From Lacrimispora xylanisolvens (GTDB lineage: Bacteria; Bacillota; Clostridia; Lachnospirales; Lachnospiraceae), in contig NZ_PTJA01000004.1 in NCBI RefSeq assembly GCF_002934545.1, forward strand, positions 310,001 to 374,000: 64,000 nt of DNA, written 5' to 3'. Within the stretch, counting starts at the first letter, position 1. Each line of letters begins with the position of its first letter. This document shows, piece after piece, positions 1-8,893 of the stretch. Made by a program: the position numbers and the translations under genes. The notes beneath the pieces were generated by a model that was given only the letters and a program-made list of their open reading frames with translations, did no database searches and was not told where the DNA came from.

Positions 1-510
1 GATAAAGCAGTCACGGAAGATGCTGGGACCTTTTAATGTAACATCTTTATTGGTAGCTCCTGTTGCAAGAAGAAGCATATTGTCCTTGGAAGCCTGTTCT
101 GCAATAGGGAGGGTTACTGATGAGAAAAAGCATCCCACTATGGCATCCGGGCTTTCTTTCATCAGACTGTTATAGGCATTAATCGCCTGTTTTGCATCAC
201 TGGCATCATCCACTACTTTTCCACCGTTCACAATTTCAATCTTATATTCCGAATCGCTGGAATTGATTTCTTCCGCAGCCATGGTAATGGCATTCTGTGC
301 CCCTTCTCCATAGATGGCGGAACCACCTGTCAGAGAACAGATCGCACCGATTTTAATGGTTTTCGACCCATCACCTGCAGCTTTTGTCTCCCCCGAAACC
401 GCTTTTGTCCCTGCTCCTGCCGCACTTTGCTGTGCGGATGATCCGCACCCGGCCAGAAGACTGCTGGCCATAGCCCCAATTAGCACAGCTGATAATAACT
501 TTTTCCTCAT
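1..510 (-). CDS. LivJ-like ABC substrate-binding lipoprotein (3' end beyond window)
   Basis: The reverse strand reads from an ATG at 508-510 to the window edge without a stop, giving the first 170 residues. It begins with MRKK, a hydrophobic stretch and a lipobox ending LAGC, so it should be an exported lipoprotein. After a Ser/Ala/Thr-rich linker comes KIKIGAICSLTGGSAIYGEG-like sequence, typical of type I binding proteins for branched-chain amino acids (LivJ family). An AGGAGG site lies about 6 bases before the ATG. Such proteins deliver ligand to LivHMGF permeases; those genes would be expected just outside the window. The ligand cannot be told from the sequence. It is truncated only by the window edge. 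Confidence 0.88.
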   Translation of the reverse strand, partial: MRKKLLSAVLIGAMASSLLAGCGSSAQQSAAGAGTKAVSGETKAAGDGSKTIKIGAICSLTGGSAIYGEGAQNAITMAAEEINSSDSEYKIEIVNGGKVVDDASDAKQAINAYNSLMKESPDAIVGCFFSSVTLPIAEQASKDNMLLLATGATNKDVTLKGPSIFRDCFI

Positions 511-536
511 AATCCGATCCTCCTCATGCTTTTTTT

Positions 537-565
537 GTTATATAAAACGGTTTTTTGTCAAACAA
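537..565 (-). promoter_or_regulatory. Candidate promoter of the livJ-like gene
   Basis: On the minus strand TTGTTT (560-565) and TATAAC (537-542) are separated by 17 bases. This would start a short leader of about 20 bases containing the AGGAGG site. It is a sigma-A-type match found by eye only. Confidence 0.45.
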
Positions 566-668
566 AAAGAGGCTCTCCCGCTAAATACTGGGGAAAACCT
601 CCTTGTTCTCCAAAAAGAAACTGGGATGCTTTAAGAGGACATCATGTCTCAAAAAGCAAAAGAAGCCG

Positions 669-688
669 CAACTGCATTCCTGCAGTTG
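669..688 (-). terminator. Short hairpin between polyferredoxin and livJ-like genes
   Basis: CAACTGCA and TGCAGTTG form a perfect 8-bp stem with a TTCC/GGAA loop. On the minus strand it is followed by a T-rich stretch (CGGCTTCTTTTGCTTTTT). It lies about 90 bases after the stop of the polyferredoxin gene, so a terminator is the simplest reading. A leader element of the next gene is the alternative. Apart from this and the promoter, the 511-780 gap holds nothing I recognise. Confidence 0.45.
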
Positions 689-780
689 AGACTCCATTGT
701 TCTCACGCTTTATATGTTGGGAGCATTATACCATTTTCAGGTAAAAAGCACAAGTGGTATTTGGATTTTTCCATACAAAA

Positions 781-1992
781 CTACTTTTTCCCGTGATGGC
801 CACGCCCCTCTGATTTTAAAGTGCTGTTAGGGTTATTGTAGGAAACATTCAGCGCATTGGCGACTGATTCCATAATTCCATTGCTGCTGAAGGTAGCACC
901 AGAAACTGCATCTACCTCAGTGCTCTGGCTGTTAATAATCTCAGCTGTCACCTTCTCAACTGCCTTGCTGAAATATGGCTTATCATCTTCATAGGATAAA
1001 ACTGTTATGTCGGTAATATTTCCATTCTTCACGGTAACACTTGTCTTTGTCTCTCCACGGAAGCCCTGCCCTGTACCTGTATAAGTACCGTCTATATAAT
1101 TTCCGGTATTGGACTGAACCTGGACCGTTACCGGAGTCTGGCTGCTCACCATCTGAGCCTGGGTATTCCCGGCATAAACCAGCCCGAACATAGCTGCTGC
1201 CGAAACAGCTGAGACTGCCACCGGCGCTCCGTTGGCTCTGGCATTGTGTCTTGGACAAACCGATGTGCACTCAAAACAGTCAATACATTCTCCTGATGTA
1301 ACTGTATCGTACTGATAAAGAGGAATTCCCATACTGCACTTACTGGTACACAGCCGGCAGCTTCCACATTTACTCCTCTCCTTTTTAATTCGGAACAGCC
1401 GGAATCTGGACAAAATAGCAAAAACTGCTCCAAGAGGGCATAAATAGCGGCAGAAAAATCGTTCTATGAGGAAAGATCCAGCAATAATAAGAAGCAGAAG
1501 GAGACCTCCAGTGGTAAATAAATACCGGACGGAAGGCAAGCTTCCGATTTTAGAATACATGCCAAAAACTGCCCAGGGGCCCGTCATACTGTCAAGATTC
1601 CCCAGATGAAATGTCCATATCCCCAATATAATAAACATCAGAATTACGTATTTTAAATTTTTCAGCCACCCATCAACCTTTTCACTTACCTTTAAACCCT
1701 TTTTCCCTGTTTTCTTTGTCAGGTACCACAAAAAGTCTCCCATTGCCCCGAAGCTGCATAAGAATCCACAGAAAAATCTGCCTGTAAGTATGGTAATTAT
1801 CATGCTTCCCAAGAACAGAAGCAGCTGGGGAAACATTGCAGAAAGGGAGAATGTACCAGCAAGAATCCCACTGTAGATTTCTTTCATTGCATAAAAAATA
1901 CTGGTAAACAGACCGGGCAGAGCCAGAAAGGATATGACCTGAATGATTCTTCTCCATACTCTGACTGAACCCGTTTTCTTTTTATTATCCAT
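781..1992 (-). CDS. Membrane polyferredoxin (NapH/NosR-like) with C-terminal FMN-binding domain
   Basis: A 403-residue membrane redox protein. The N-terminal half has about five hydrophobic segments with CGFLCSFG and CRYLCPLG motifs, as in NapH/YccM-type proteins. Then follow two 4Fe-4S clusters (CGSCRLCTSKC near residue 210 and CIDCFECTSVCP near 240), one more membrane segment and an FMN_bind domain (about 300-385) on the outside. The motif DAVSGAT at 361-367 matches the site where ApbE links FMN to a threonine (T367). The protein probably carries electrons across the membrane to an external acceptor. Its start overlaps the apbE gene by 8 bases and has an AAAGGAG site, so the two are co-translated. 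The electron donor and acceptor are unknown. Confidence 0.9.
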   Translation of the reverse strand: MDNKKKTGSVRVWRRIIQVISFLALPGLFTSIFYAMKEIYSGILAGTFSLSAMFPQLLLFLGSMIITILTGRFFCGFLCSFGAMGDFLWYLTKKTGKKGLKVSEKVDGWLKNLKYVILMFIILGIWTFHLGNLDSMTGPWAVFGMYSKIGSLPSVRYLFTTGGLLLLLIIAGSFLIERFFCRYLCPLGAVFAILSRFRLFRIKKERSKCGSCRLCTSKCSMGIPLYQYDTVTSGECIDCFECTSVCPRHNARANGAPVAVSAVSAAAMFGLVYAGNTQAQMVSSQTPVTVQVQSNTGNYIDGTYTGTGQGFRGETKTSVTVKNGNITDITVLSYEDDKPYFSKAVEKVTAEIINSQSTEVDAVSGATFSSNGIMESVANALNVSYNNPNSTLKSEGRGHHGKK

Positions 1993-2929
1993 AGTAATTA
2001 ATCTCCTTTTTACCCATGATGAATTTATCTTTCAATTCCGGTGTTACATAAGTAGCACCTGACCCCTCCATAAAAATCCCTTCTATATGATATTGGTTTA
2101 AAAGCCTCATCCCTGATTTCAGACCCATAACAAAAACAGCGGTAGATAACCCATCCAGTTCACATGCGAAATCACCAATCAAAGTCACTCCTGCTAATCC
2201 GCTGGCGGAAGGAAATCCGGTTCCAGGATCCAGAATATGATGATATCTCTGCCCGTCTTTTTCAAAATACCGTTCATAGTTTCCGGAAGTCACAATTGCC
2301 TGATTTGAGACTATTACAGTTCCGGCTGACACTCCTGTTTTAGCAAATGGATTCTGAATCCCGATTTGTTTTGGACTTCCAAATGCTATGACCGACCCTC
2401 CAAAGTTAATAAAGCCATCTGATATTCCCTCATCAAGTAACATCTGTTTTGCCGCGTCCGCCGCATAGCCTTTGGCGATTCCTCCCAGATCCAGTTCCTG
2501 ACCTGTTTGTGACAGTCCCACCTTATTGTGGTCAATTACAATATTTTTGTAGTTGATTAAATCCATGGTTCGTTTCAACTCTTCCATGCATGGCAGCCTG
2601 TTTTCCCTTTTGGCATTTCTCCAGATTCTTAAAAGACTTCCTGATGTAATATCAAAGGTACCCTGGGAATCTTTAGAAATCTCAACAGCCTTTTCAATCA
2701 CATCGATTGTCTCTTTGCTGACTGTTACCAGGTTTTTTCCTGCTGCCCGGTTAATCTCAGCGATCTCACTATCCTCTTTAAAAGCGGAAAACATATGGTC
2801 AAAACGAAGGGTTTGCATCTTAATATGGTCCAGAACTTTTATGATTCGTTCCTCAGAAAGTTCCTGGTCAAAAACAGCCACAGTGTTGGCTGTACCCAGT
2901 GCAAAAAAAGTTTTCTGTATCTGTCTCAT
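1985..2929 (-). CDS. apbE: FAD:protein FMN transferase (ApbE)
   Basis: ApbE moves FMN from FAD onto a threonine of FMN_bind domains; the likely target is the adjoining polyferredoxin. Family motifs are visible: DLGGIAKGYAAD, SGNYERYF and HHILDPGTGFPS. I start it at the ATG at 2929 (314 residues), because AAAGGAG lies about 7 bases upstream. An in-frame ATG at 2968 has no ribosome binding site. With this start there is no signal peptide or lipobox, unlike many ApbE lipoproteins, so it may act in the cytosol before export or be exported in another way. It follows a strong terminator after the histidine kinase gene and probably has its own promoter in 2970-3030. Confidence 0.93.
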   Translation of the reverse strand: MRQIQKTFFALGTANTVAVFDQELSEERIIKVLDHIKMQTLRFDHMFSAFKEDSEIAEINRAAGKNLVTVSKETIDVIEKAVEISKDSQGTFDITSGSLLRIWRNAKRENRLPCMEELKRTMDLINYKNIVIDHNKVGLSQTGQELDLGGIAKGYAADAAKQMLLDEGISDGFINFGGSVIAFGSPKQIGIQNPFAKTGVSAGTVIVSNQAIVTSGNYERYFEKDGQRYHHILDPGTGFPSASGLAGVTLIGDFACELDGLSTAVFVMGLKSGMRLLNQYHIEGIFMEGSGATYVTPELKDKFIMGKKEINYYG

Positions 2930-3032
2930 CCTTATGACTCCTTTCTTCTTCGTTTCTGCTGTTATCATAATCTGTAAAAATTAAAACCAGATTAAAAATA
3001 AGCTAAATTGTGTGAACTTCCTGTGAAATAAA

Positions 3033-3070
3033 AAAACTGCCCGGCAAGATTTTACCGACCGGGCAGTTTT
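3033..3070 (-). terminator. Rho-independent terminator after the histidine kinase gene
   Basis: A perfect 12-bp stem (AAAACTGCCCGG with CCGGGCAGTTTT) and 14-base loop is followed on the minus strand by a run of T. It begins about 15 bases after the kinase stop codon and separates the APC/two-component operon from apbE. Confidence 0.9.
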
Positions 3071-3084
3071 GACTACTTCCATAT

Positions 3085-4434
3085 TCAATTTTCAAATGGC
3101 AGATTTACAGTAAACACCGTTTCTTCACCAGGCTGGCTTTTTACCGTAATCTCTCCCTTATGAGCACTTACAATCCATTTTACCATGGCAAGTCCAAGTC
3201 CTGTGTTACTTCGTCCGCTGCTTCTGGACGGATCAACCTGATAAAAGCGTTCCCATATACGCGTTAGATGTTCCGGCGCAATCCCGATGCCATTGTCTGC
3301 CACCGTTAATTCCAGATGATCCTCTTTCTTTTCCAGAGAGAGCTTCACCCAGCCTTCTTCTTTTCCATACTGGACCGCATTTTCAATTAAATTAATCAGC
3401 ATTCGGATCATCATCGTCTCGTCTGCCATCAGAAAAACATCTGGCTGTACTTTAGTAATGACACTGATTTTCTTATCCTTTGCCATCTCATTTTGCTGTT
3501 CCCCGATAATTTCCACCAGTTCACTGAAATTAATCTGTTCCAGATTCTCCAGTTGGAACTGACCATTGTCCATCCTTGCAAGAGTAAGAAGATTGGAGAT
3601 CAGGGCAGACATCTTTACTGCCTGCTGTCTGATTTTATAGAGGGACTCTTTTGTTTCTTCCATACTGGAAGCATGTTCCAGCCCATAATCACACTGGGCA
3701 AGAATGACAGCAGCCGGGGTCCTCAGCTCATGGGAAGCATCTGCTGTAAAACGCTTCTCATTTTCAAAATAGCCCTCCAGCTTGTCAAACATACCATTAA
3801 AGGTCTTTGCCAGGGTATGGATTTCATCCGTTCCCTCTTCCATTTGAATCCGACGGGACAAATCTCCCGCCTCTCCAATGGCTTTTGCCGTTTGAATCAT
3901 ATCCTGAATGGGGCGAAGCCCTCTGTCAATGACCAGATACCCCACCAATGCTACTCCCAGAACCAGAAAGGGAAGTGCCAGCACAAGAAGGCGAAGGAAT
4001 ATGTCCTCTGAGTGAACGGTATCGTGAATTGGCAGGATACCGCGGATCCACAAATAAGTTCCATGTTCTTTTTTTACCTTGGTATCATAGATAAACCATT
4101 CCTGGCCACCAGATTTCAGCTTTCTGGAAGTGTCCTTTGCAAATGCCTCTTTATTTTCACAATCAGTTGGTACAATTCCCGCCAACCGTGATCCATTCAT
4201 ATCATACACAGAGATGTAGATATCATTTACAGGGACCGAAATCTTTTCCTCTAACTGATTCCGGTTTAGATCTTCGATTTCATCCACAGTTTCCATTAAT
4301 TTTTTCTGTAAGGTAAGGCTGTTAAATTTTCTTTGTGAGAACACTAAAAAAACAGATACCACTATAACAAGAAGCATCATAAATAACGTAAACCACAGAG
4401 TAACCCGCATTTTAATGGAAAGTTTTTTCATCAT
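3085..4434 (-). CDS. Sensor histidine kinase (EnvZ/CusS-like, HAMP)
   Basis: A 449-residue membrane sensor. Transmembrane segments lie at about 10-32 and 146-168, with an extracellular sensor region of roughly 110 residues between them. These are followed by HAMP (about 170-222), the H-box FTADASHELRTP with phospho-accepting His235, and an ATPase domain with NLIENAVQYG (N box), DNGIGI (G1) and GLGLAMVKW (G2). All key residues are present. It lies 39 bases after the response regulator, in the same operon, and should phosphorylate it. The signal is unknown; the linked permease and flavin redox genes suggest nutrient or redox sensing, which is inference. Confidence 0.95.
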   Translation of the reverse strand: MMKKLSIKMRVTLWFTLFMMLLVIVVSVFLVFSQRKFNSLTLQKKLMETVDEIEDLNRNQLEEKISVPVNDIYISVYDMNGSRLAGIVPTDCENKEAFAKDTSRKLKSGGQEWFIYDTKVKKEHGTYLWIRGILPIHDTVHSEDIFLRLLVLALPFLVLGVALVGYLVIDRGLRPIQDMIQTAKAIGEAGDLSRRIQMEEGTDEIHTLAKTFNGMFDKLEGYFENEKRFTADASHELRTPAAVILAQCDYGLEHASSMEETKESLYKIRQQAVKMSALISNLLTLARMDNGQFQLENLEQINFSELVEIIGEQQNEMAKDKKISVITKVQPDVFLMADETMMIRMLINLIENAVQYGKEEGWVKLSLEKKEDHLELTVADNGIGIAPEHLTRIWERFYQVDPSRSSGRSNTGLGLAMVKWIVSAHKGEITVKSQPGEETVFTVNLPFEN

Positions 4435-4473
4435 TATCTCTTCCTGAAAAGTTATTTTATCACGTCAGACCTT

Positions 4474-5160
4474 CTAATTCTGTAACGGGTCTTCTGTACG
4501 CAGAACGTATCCTGCACCTCTGACTGTGTGAATCAGTTTCTCCGAATATCCTTCATCTATTTTTTTTCTTAAATACCGGATATATACATCAACCAGATTG
4601 GATTCTCCTTCATATTCGTAATTCCAGATATGCTGGCTGATCTTATCCCGGGAAAGCACAATCCCGGCATTTCGGATTAAATATTCTAATATGGAAAATT
4701 CCTTTGAAGATAACGGAATGTTTTTCTGATCCCTTGTCACTAACCTTGTATCGCAGTTCACCGTCAGATCCCCCAGCTCAAAAATATTGCTGATATTACC
4801 AGATGATCTTCTTAACATGACACGGATTCTTGCAAGAAGTTCCGTAAAAGCAAAGGGTTTTACCAGATAATCATCCGCTCCTGCATCAAGACCGGTCACC
4901 CGGTCCTCAATACTGTCCCTCGCTGTCAGCAACAGCACCGGAGTCTTTTTTCCCATTCTCCTGGCCTTTTTTAATAGTTCAAGACCACTCATTCCGGGAA
5001 TCATAATATCAAGAATCACCGCATCATAATCAGTCATCTGGAAATACTCCAGACCATCCAGTCCATTAAAACAGCTGTCAACCGTATAATGTTCCAGCTG
5101 AAGCTTTTTTACAATCAGTTGATTCAAATCCGGTTCATCTTCCACCAATAATATTCTCAT
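4474..5160 (-). CDS. OmpR-family response regulator
   Basis: A 228-residue regulator with a receiver domain (acidic pocket EDE near residue 8, phospho-acceptor D51, T80, K102 in VKPF) and a winged-helix DNA-binding domain (about 125-222, ending RGAGYVL). Its ATG overlaps the stop of the upstream permease as ATGA, so translation is coupled, and the partner kinase follows. A close paralogue with a damaged receiver lies at 11109-11795. The DNA-binding domains of the two are nearly the same, so they may share target sites. Confidence 0.95.
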   Translation of the reverse strand: MRILLVEDEPDLNQLIVKKLQLEHYTVDSCFNGLDGLEYFQMTDYDAVILDIMIPGMSGLELLKKARRMGKKTPVLLLTARDSIEDRVTGLDAGADDYLVKPFAFTELLARIRVMLRRSSGNISNIFELGDLTVNCDTRLVTRDQKNIPLSSKEFSILEYLIRNAGIVLSRDKISQHIWNYEYEGESNLVDVYIRYLRKKIDEGYSEKLIHTVRGAGYVLRTEDPLQN

Positions 5161-6383
5161 TGCCTCTGTTTTTCCCTTTCCTTCTTTCTACTAATTATAT
5201 CACAAGAGTAAGGAATGAAACATGAAAATGTAATCAACAGAAACAGCACCACAGCATAGACGGAGGAAAACAGAAAAATAATCACAAGTAAAATCAGCAA
5301 AATCCCGATTCCGATTCGTATCATGATATGAGGAATGAGTTTAAAACCACTTGCCAGCCCCAGAACGGCATTCCCGATAAACATGGTATTAGCAATTCCT
5401 ACAATATTCTGAAATGACAGTATCCCAGAGGCATGGAGAAATAGAACCAAATAATTCACTGCCAGAAGCATCAGGGCTGTCAGACATTTATGGTGAAATA
5501 TTTTCGGTAATCCAGTATTTTTAAACCGTGCCGCAGTCTGGCGCGCAACTGCCCCCGTAAAAGTTGACACTGTACAGATACAAAGACCTGCAGCCAGCCC
5601 GGAAAAAACGGCTCCTGAAAACCTGCCCGCTACTGGTAGTAAAAGATCAGGCATGGAATGACTGGGGCTGTTTTGAAATGCGAAAGCAGTCAGCAGATAA
5701 ACCATAATAATTGCTGACAAACTGATCTGCATGGCACGCATCATGGTACGTTTGGGATTTTCCACATCCTCCACATAATTTCCCAGTATCTCCCATCCCA
5801 CAATCGCCCAGAATATAAGAAGAAGCGTCTGCCCTAAGGCCTCCGGTGCCGGCAGGCTGTGGGGAATGGACAAAACCGGTAAACGAAGCAGAGTCGCACC
5901 GCTGCCGGCAAGCAGCAGGCAGGCTGTGATACTGGATAATACCAGCATAAATTTCCCCATAAAGGAAACATCCGATATAACAATCATGGCACAGATAAAA
6001 AGTACCCCACCGGCTGTAACCCACGGGCTTACGTGAAAGACAGAGGTAACAGCCGGTCCAATAAACTCTGACGCAGTAATCGCCACAGCAACAGGACCAA
6101 AAAAGACCGCAACCGTAAGGTAATTGGCTGCAAGCGTTCCAAATCTGCTGCCGAACATATCCCCAACAATGGTGCTGATTCCCCGGTTATCCGATGCAAT
6201 GATTGTCATCTTTGCAAAGACATAGGCAAATAAAATATTAAGTGCCATTATGATAATCCATGCAAAAATCGCATGCTCACCCAGCATTTCATAAGCCAGA
6301 GATGGCAGAAAGATAATGCCGGAGCCAAGAATCGGTCCGGTCATCAGCCCGCTTACCGTAAAAACATTTAATTTTTTCTTCAT
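5157..6383 (-). CDS. APC-superfamily amino acid permease
   Basis: A 408-residue polytopic membrane protein with about 12 hydrophobic segments. The first contains GLMTGPILGSGIIFLP, the substrate-site motif of APC transporters (compare YjeH-like exporters). I place the start at 6383, where GGGAG lies 9 bases upstream; an in-frame ATG at 6416 has no ribosome binding site. It heads an operon with the two-component genes and is divergent from a LysR gene, which probably controls it. Import or export and the substrate cannot be decided from the sequence. Confidence 0.88.
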   Translation of the reverse strand: MKKKLNVFTVSGLMTGPILGSGIIFLPSLAYEMLGEHAIFAWIIIMALNILFAYVFAKMTIIASDNRGISTIVGDMFGSRFGTLAANYLTVAVFFGPVAVAITASEFIGPAVTSVFHVSPWVTAGGVLFICAMIVISDVSFMGKFMLVLSSITACLLLAGSGATLLRLPVLSIPHSLPAPEALGQTLLLIFWAIVGWEILGNYVEDVENPKRTMMRAMQISLSAIIMVYLLTAFAFQNSPSHSMPDLLLPVAGRFSGAVFSGLAAGLCICTVSTFTGAVARQTAARFKNTGLPKIFHHKCLTALMLLAVNYLVLFLHASGILSFQNIVGIANTMFIGNAVLGLASGFKLIPHIMIRIGIGILLILLVIIFLFSSVYAVVLFLLITFSCFIPYSCDIISRKKEREKQRQ

Positions 6384-6442
6384 ACAAACACATCTCCCTT
6401 CCATCCCATTAATCATAATAAAAAATCAACCATTTGTATAAT

Positions 6443-6466
6443 TGAAGTTATTAAAGATTGACTTCA
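6443..6466. promoter_or_regulatory. Candidate LysR binding site between permease and LysR gene
   Basis: TGAAGT and ACTTCA form an inverted repeat with 12 bases between arms, in the AT-rich divergent region. The arrangement suits a LysR-type operator serving both genes. This is assigned by position and symmetry only. Confidence 0.45.
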
Positions 6467-6535
6467 GAATAATTGATGATAAAATAATGATAACCGGATT
6501 TTGAAAGGATGAGAACCGAAAGGGATGAATGAGAT

Positions 6536-7417
6536 ATGATAGAGATACGTAATTTAAGAACGTTGGTTAAAATAGCAGAGCTTGGCAGTTACACGAAGGC
6601 GGCTCAGGCACTGGGATATGCCCAGTCTACTCTGACCTTTCAGGTGGGTGCCATTGAATCCTACTATCATTGTCCTGTTTTTGACCGGACTGGTAAGACG
6701 CTGAAGCTTACTGCATTTGGAGAGCAGCTGCTGGAATGTTCTAATTCCGTGTTGCGGGAGTACGATAATCTGGAACAGCTGGGAAAAAGCGATGCCATAC
6801 CCCAGGGCTGCTTACGGATCGGAGCCCCCGAATCCCTGACACTGTATCGTTTGTACCCGCTTATCATTGCCTATAAATCGGCTTATCCACAGGTGGAGGT
6901 TCGTATGATCAACAGCCCGTGTGAGCTGCTGATAAAAGATTTATCTGCCGGACAGCTGGACATCAGCTTTGTACTTCAGCCCGAGTGTATGGATGAAAAT
7001 CTGCATACAGAATTGCTTTTAGAAGAAAAAATGTGCCTTGTTGCTCCCGCCGAACATACACAGCCAGACTTTTTGCCCGAATCCGGGGAAATGGTATTCT
7101 ACACAGAAAAGGAATGCAGCTATCGCCAGGAATTTGAACGTTACCTGCAAAAGCACCACTATATCCCTTCCAACGTACTGGAAACAGCCAATGTAGAGGC
7201 GATCAAAAAATATGTAACCAACGGTCTGGGAGTTTCCTATCTTCCCTATTACACCGTGAAATCAGAAAGTGAAAGCGGATTAATCCGCACAAAATTCATT
7301 GAAACAGACCCTGTTTTTTTTACCCAGATTGTGTATCATAAAAAGAAATGGATTTCTCCAGCCATAAAGGCACTGATCAATCTCAGCCGCGAATATGGCC
7401 GGAAATGGTCCGTCTGA
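6536..7417 (+). CDS. LysR-family transcriptional regulator
   Basis: A 293-residue regulator. The N-terminal winged helix reads LRTLVKIAELGSYTKAAQALGYAQSTLTFQV, with the helix-turn-helix at about residues 19-38. The rest is a periplasmic-binding-type effector domain. It is divergent from the APC permease gene with 150 bases between them, the usual layout for a LysR protein and its target. The ribosome binding site (AAAGGG) is rather far (about 12 bases) from the ATG. Confidence 0.93.
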   Translation: MIEIRNLRTLVKIAELGSYTKAAQALGYAQSTLTFQVGAIESYYHCPVFDRTGKTLKLTAFGEQLLECSNSVLREYDNLEQLGKSDAIPQGCLRIGAPESLTLYRLYPLIIAYKSAYPQVEVRMINSPCELLIKDLSAGQLDISFVLQPECMDENLHTELLLEEKMCLVAPAEHTQPDFLPESGEMVFYTEKECSYRQEFERYLQKHHYIPSNVLETANVEAIKKYVTNGLGVSYLPYYTVKSESESGLIRTKFIETDPVFFTQIVYHKKKWISPAIKALINLSREYGRKWSV

Positions 7418-7439
7418 CAGTCATTAATTATTGAAGCTC

Positions 7440-7967
7440 TTATAATTGAAACTCCGATTTTAAAATCCCATATTCATAAGTATCTTTCCATATGGGATTG
7501 CCGTCCTCATCGGTAAAAAAATATACATTTTTCAGCAGTGTCCCCTCTCTTCTCATCCCCACCCGCTCAAGCAGTTTCCAGGAATGAGGATTCTGGGGAT
7601 CACACATTGCAATCATTCTTCTTACACCAAGCTCATGAAAACCATATTTCATCAGTGCCAGAAGTCCTTCTGTGGCATACCCCTTCCCCCAGTACTGATC
7701 ATTGAAAACATACCCCACTTCCCATGTTTCAAATTCTTCTTTTGCAAAATAAAAATTACCGATGAGTTTTCCGTTTTTTAAGCATACGGCAAGAAACCGT
7801 TGGTCATCAGCCCGCCTTTTTGCTTCTGAATAAGATTTTTCTCTTGAATATGGCTTGTATGGTTCAAATTCCAATACCTTTGGATTGGAAAAATACTCAT
7901 ACAAATCTTCCCCGTCATGTTCTGTAAACTTACGTATCACCAAACGGTCTGTTATTATTTCCCTCAT
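7440..7967 (-). CDS. GNAT-family N-acetyltransferase (RimJ/RimL-like)
   Basis: A 175-residue acetyltransferase. It starts with the typical TDRLVIRKFTEHDGEDLYEYF and has the acetyl-CoA-binding core near GKGYATEGLLALMKYGF (about 114-131), followed by NPHSWKLLERVGMRREG. The family transfers acetyl groups to protein N-termini, antibiotics or small amines; the substrate is not predictable here. It stands alone, with no obvious operon partner. Confidence 0.92.
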   Translation of the reverse strand: MREIITDRLVIRKFTEHDGEDLYEYFSNPKVLEFEPYKPYSREKSYSEAKRRADDQRFLAVCLKNGKLIGNFYFAKEEFETWEVGYVFNDQYWGKGYATEGLLALMKYGFHELGVRRMIAMCDPQNPHSWKLLERVGMRREGTLLKNVYFFTDEDGNPIWKDTYEYGILKSEFQL

Positions 7968-8071
7968 ATAAATTCACCCCAGTCTTTTCATTTATGTTAC
8001 AAATAAGTATTATACAGCAACATTCATAAATTTCAAAAGACTTTGTGAAATCATTGTATGCAATGGCACTT

Positions 8072-8860
8072 TTACCGGCGTATCAGATCTTTAACTTCAA
8101 TATAAGGGTTCTTATACCTCTGTTTCCCTTCCGACATGTTTCCGTATTGAACAGCCTGCCTGGGGCATAGGTTTAAGCAGGAAAGACACATCTCACACTG
8201 ATGATTCCACGACGGTATTCCATTCTTAATTTCAATGTTATGGACAGGGCAGACCTGGCTGCATAATCCACAGCCAATACACCCCTGATCTGCCTTGAAC
8301 TTATGATCCATTTTCTTAATAAAAGGCAAAGCAGACCGATACAACATACCTGTTCTTAAAATTCTGTCGGACATGGTGCCCGTTTCCACAGCATGGTACT
8401 CATGGAATTTAACTGCCGAGACGATCTCCCGGACTTTCTTCTCCATTGAGTCAAAAAGTATTTTCTTTTTTTCCTCGTTTGTTTCATGCAATAATATCAT
8501 GTTGGTAGGCATGATTACAGAATAACCTGCCGAAAGTTTAATACCTTTTGTCCCCAGCATTCTGCGTGTAAGTACCAAAGTTCCGGCTACTCTGCCACCA
8601 TTGGTAGCGACGGTGAAAAAATATTTTCCCTTATTATCAGGTGACAGATGTTTTATAAACTGCTTAACCACGCCTGGCAGGCCAAAAGCATATACAGGAA
8701 ATACAAGGCCGATATTGTCAGCTCTCAAAGGTGCTATTTTCTCACCTTCGCCCTCTATGGGAACTAACGTCGTATCCCCAAGCAGGTCTCCAATCCTTCT
8801 GGCGCAGTAAAGAGAATTTCCTGTTCCTGTAAAATAGTAAATAATCGTTGACATCTTCAT
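8072..8860 (-). CDS. EFR1-family flavodoxin-ferredoxin fusion
   Basis: A 262-residue cytosolic redox protein. A flavodoxin-like domain begins at once with YYFTGTGNS (FMN phosphate loop) and covers about 1-165. The C-terminal part has two 4Fe-4S motifs, CIGCGLCSQVCP near residue 190 and CEMCLSCLNLCP near 215. The family is common in clostridia as a low-potential electron carrier; its partners are mostly unknown. The MFS gene ends up 34 bases upstream in the same direction, so the two may be co-transcribed, though a functional link is not evident. Confidence 0.92.
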   Translation of the reverse strand: MKMSTIIYYFTGTGNSLYCARRIGDLLGDTTLVPIEGEGEKIAPLRADNIGLVFPVYAFGLPGVVKQFIKHLSPDNKGKYFFTVATNGGRVAGTLVLTRRMLGTKGIKLSAGYSVIMPTNMILLHETNEEKKKILFDSMEKKVREIVSAVKFHEYHAVETGTMSDRILRTGMLYRSALPFIKKMDHKFKADQGCIGCGLCSQVCPVHNIEIKNGIPSWNHQCEMCLSCLNLCPRQAVQYGNMSEGKQRYKNPYIEVKDLIRR

Positions 8861-8893
8861 TACTCTCCTTTTTCAAATCTGATATCCGTCCCC

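Noticed and set aside
511-780. Riboswitch or T-box before the livJ-like gene
   Set aside because: No conserved riboswitch or T-box sequence was recognised; only a short hairpin and a promoter-like pair are present.
8029-8054. TTTCA...TGAAA inverted repeat after the EFR1 gene as a terminator
   Set aside because: The stem is only 6 bp, AT-rich and lacks a T tract, so it may be chance.
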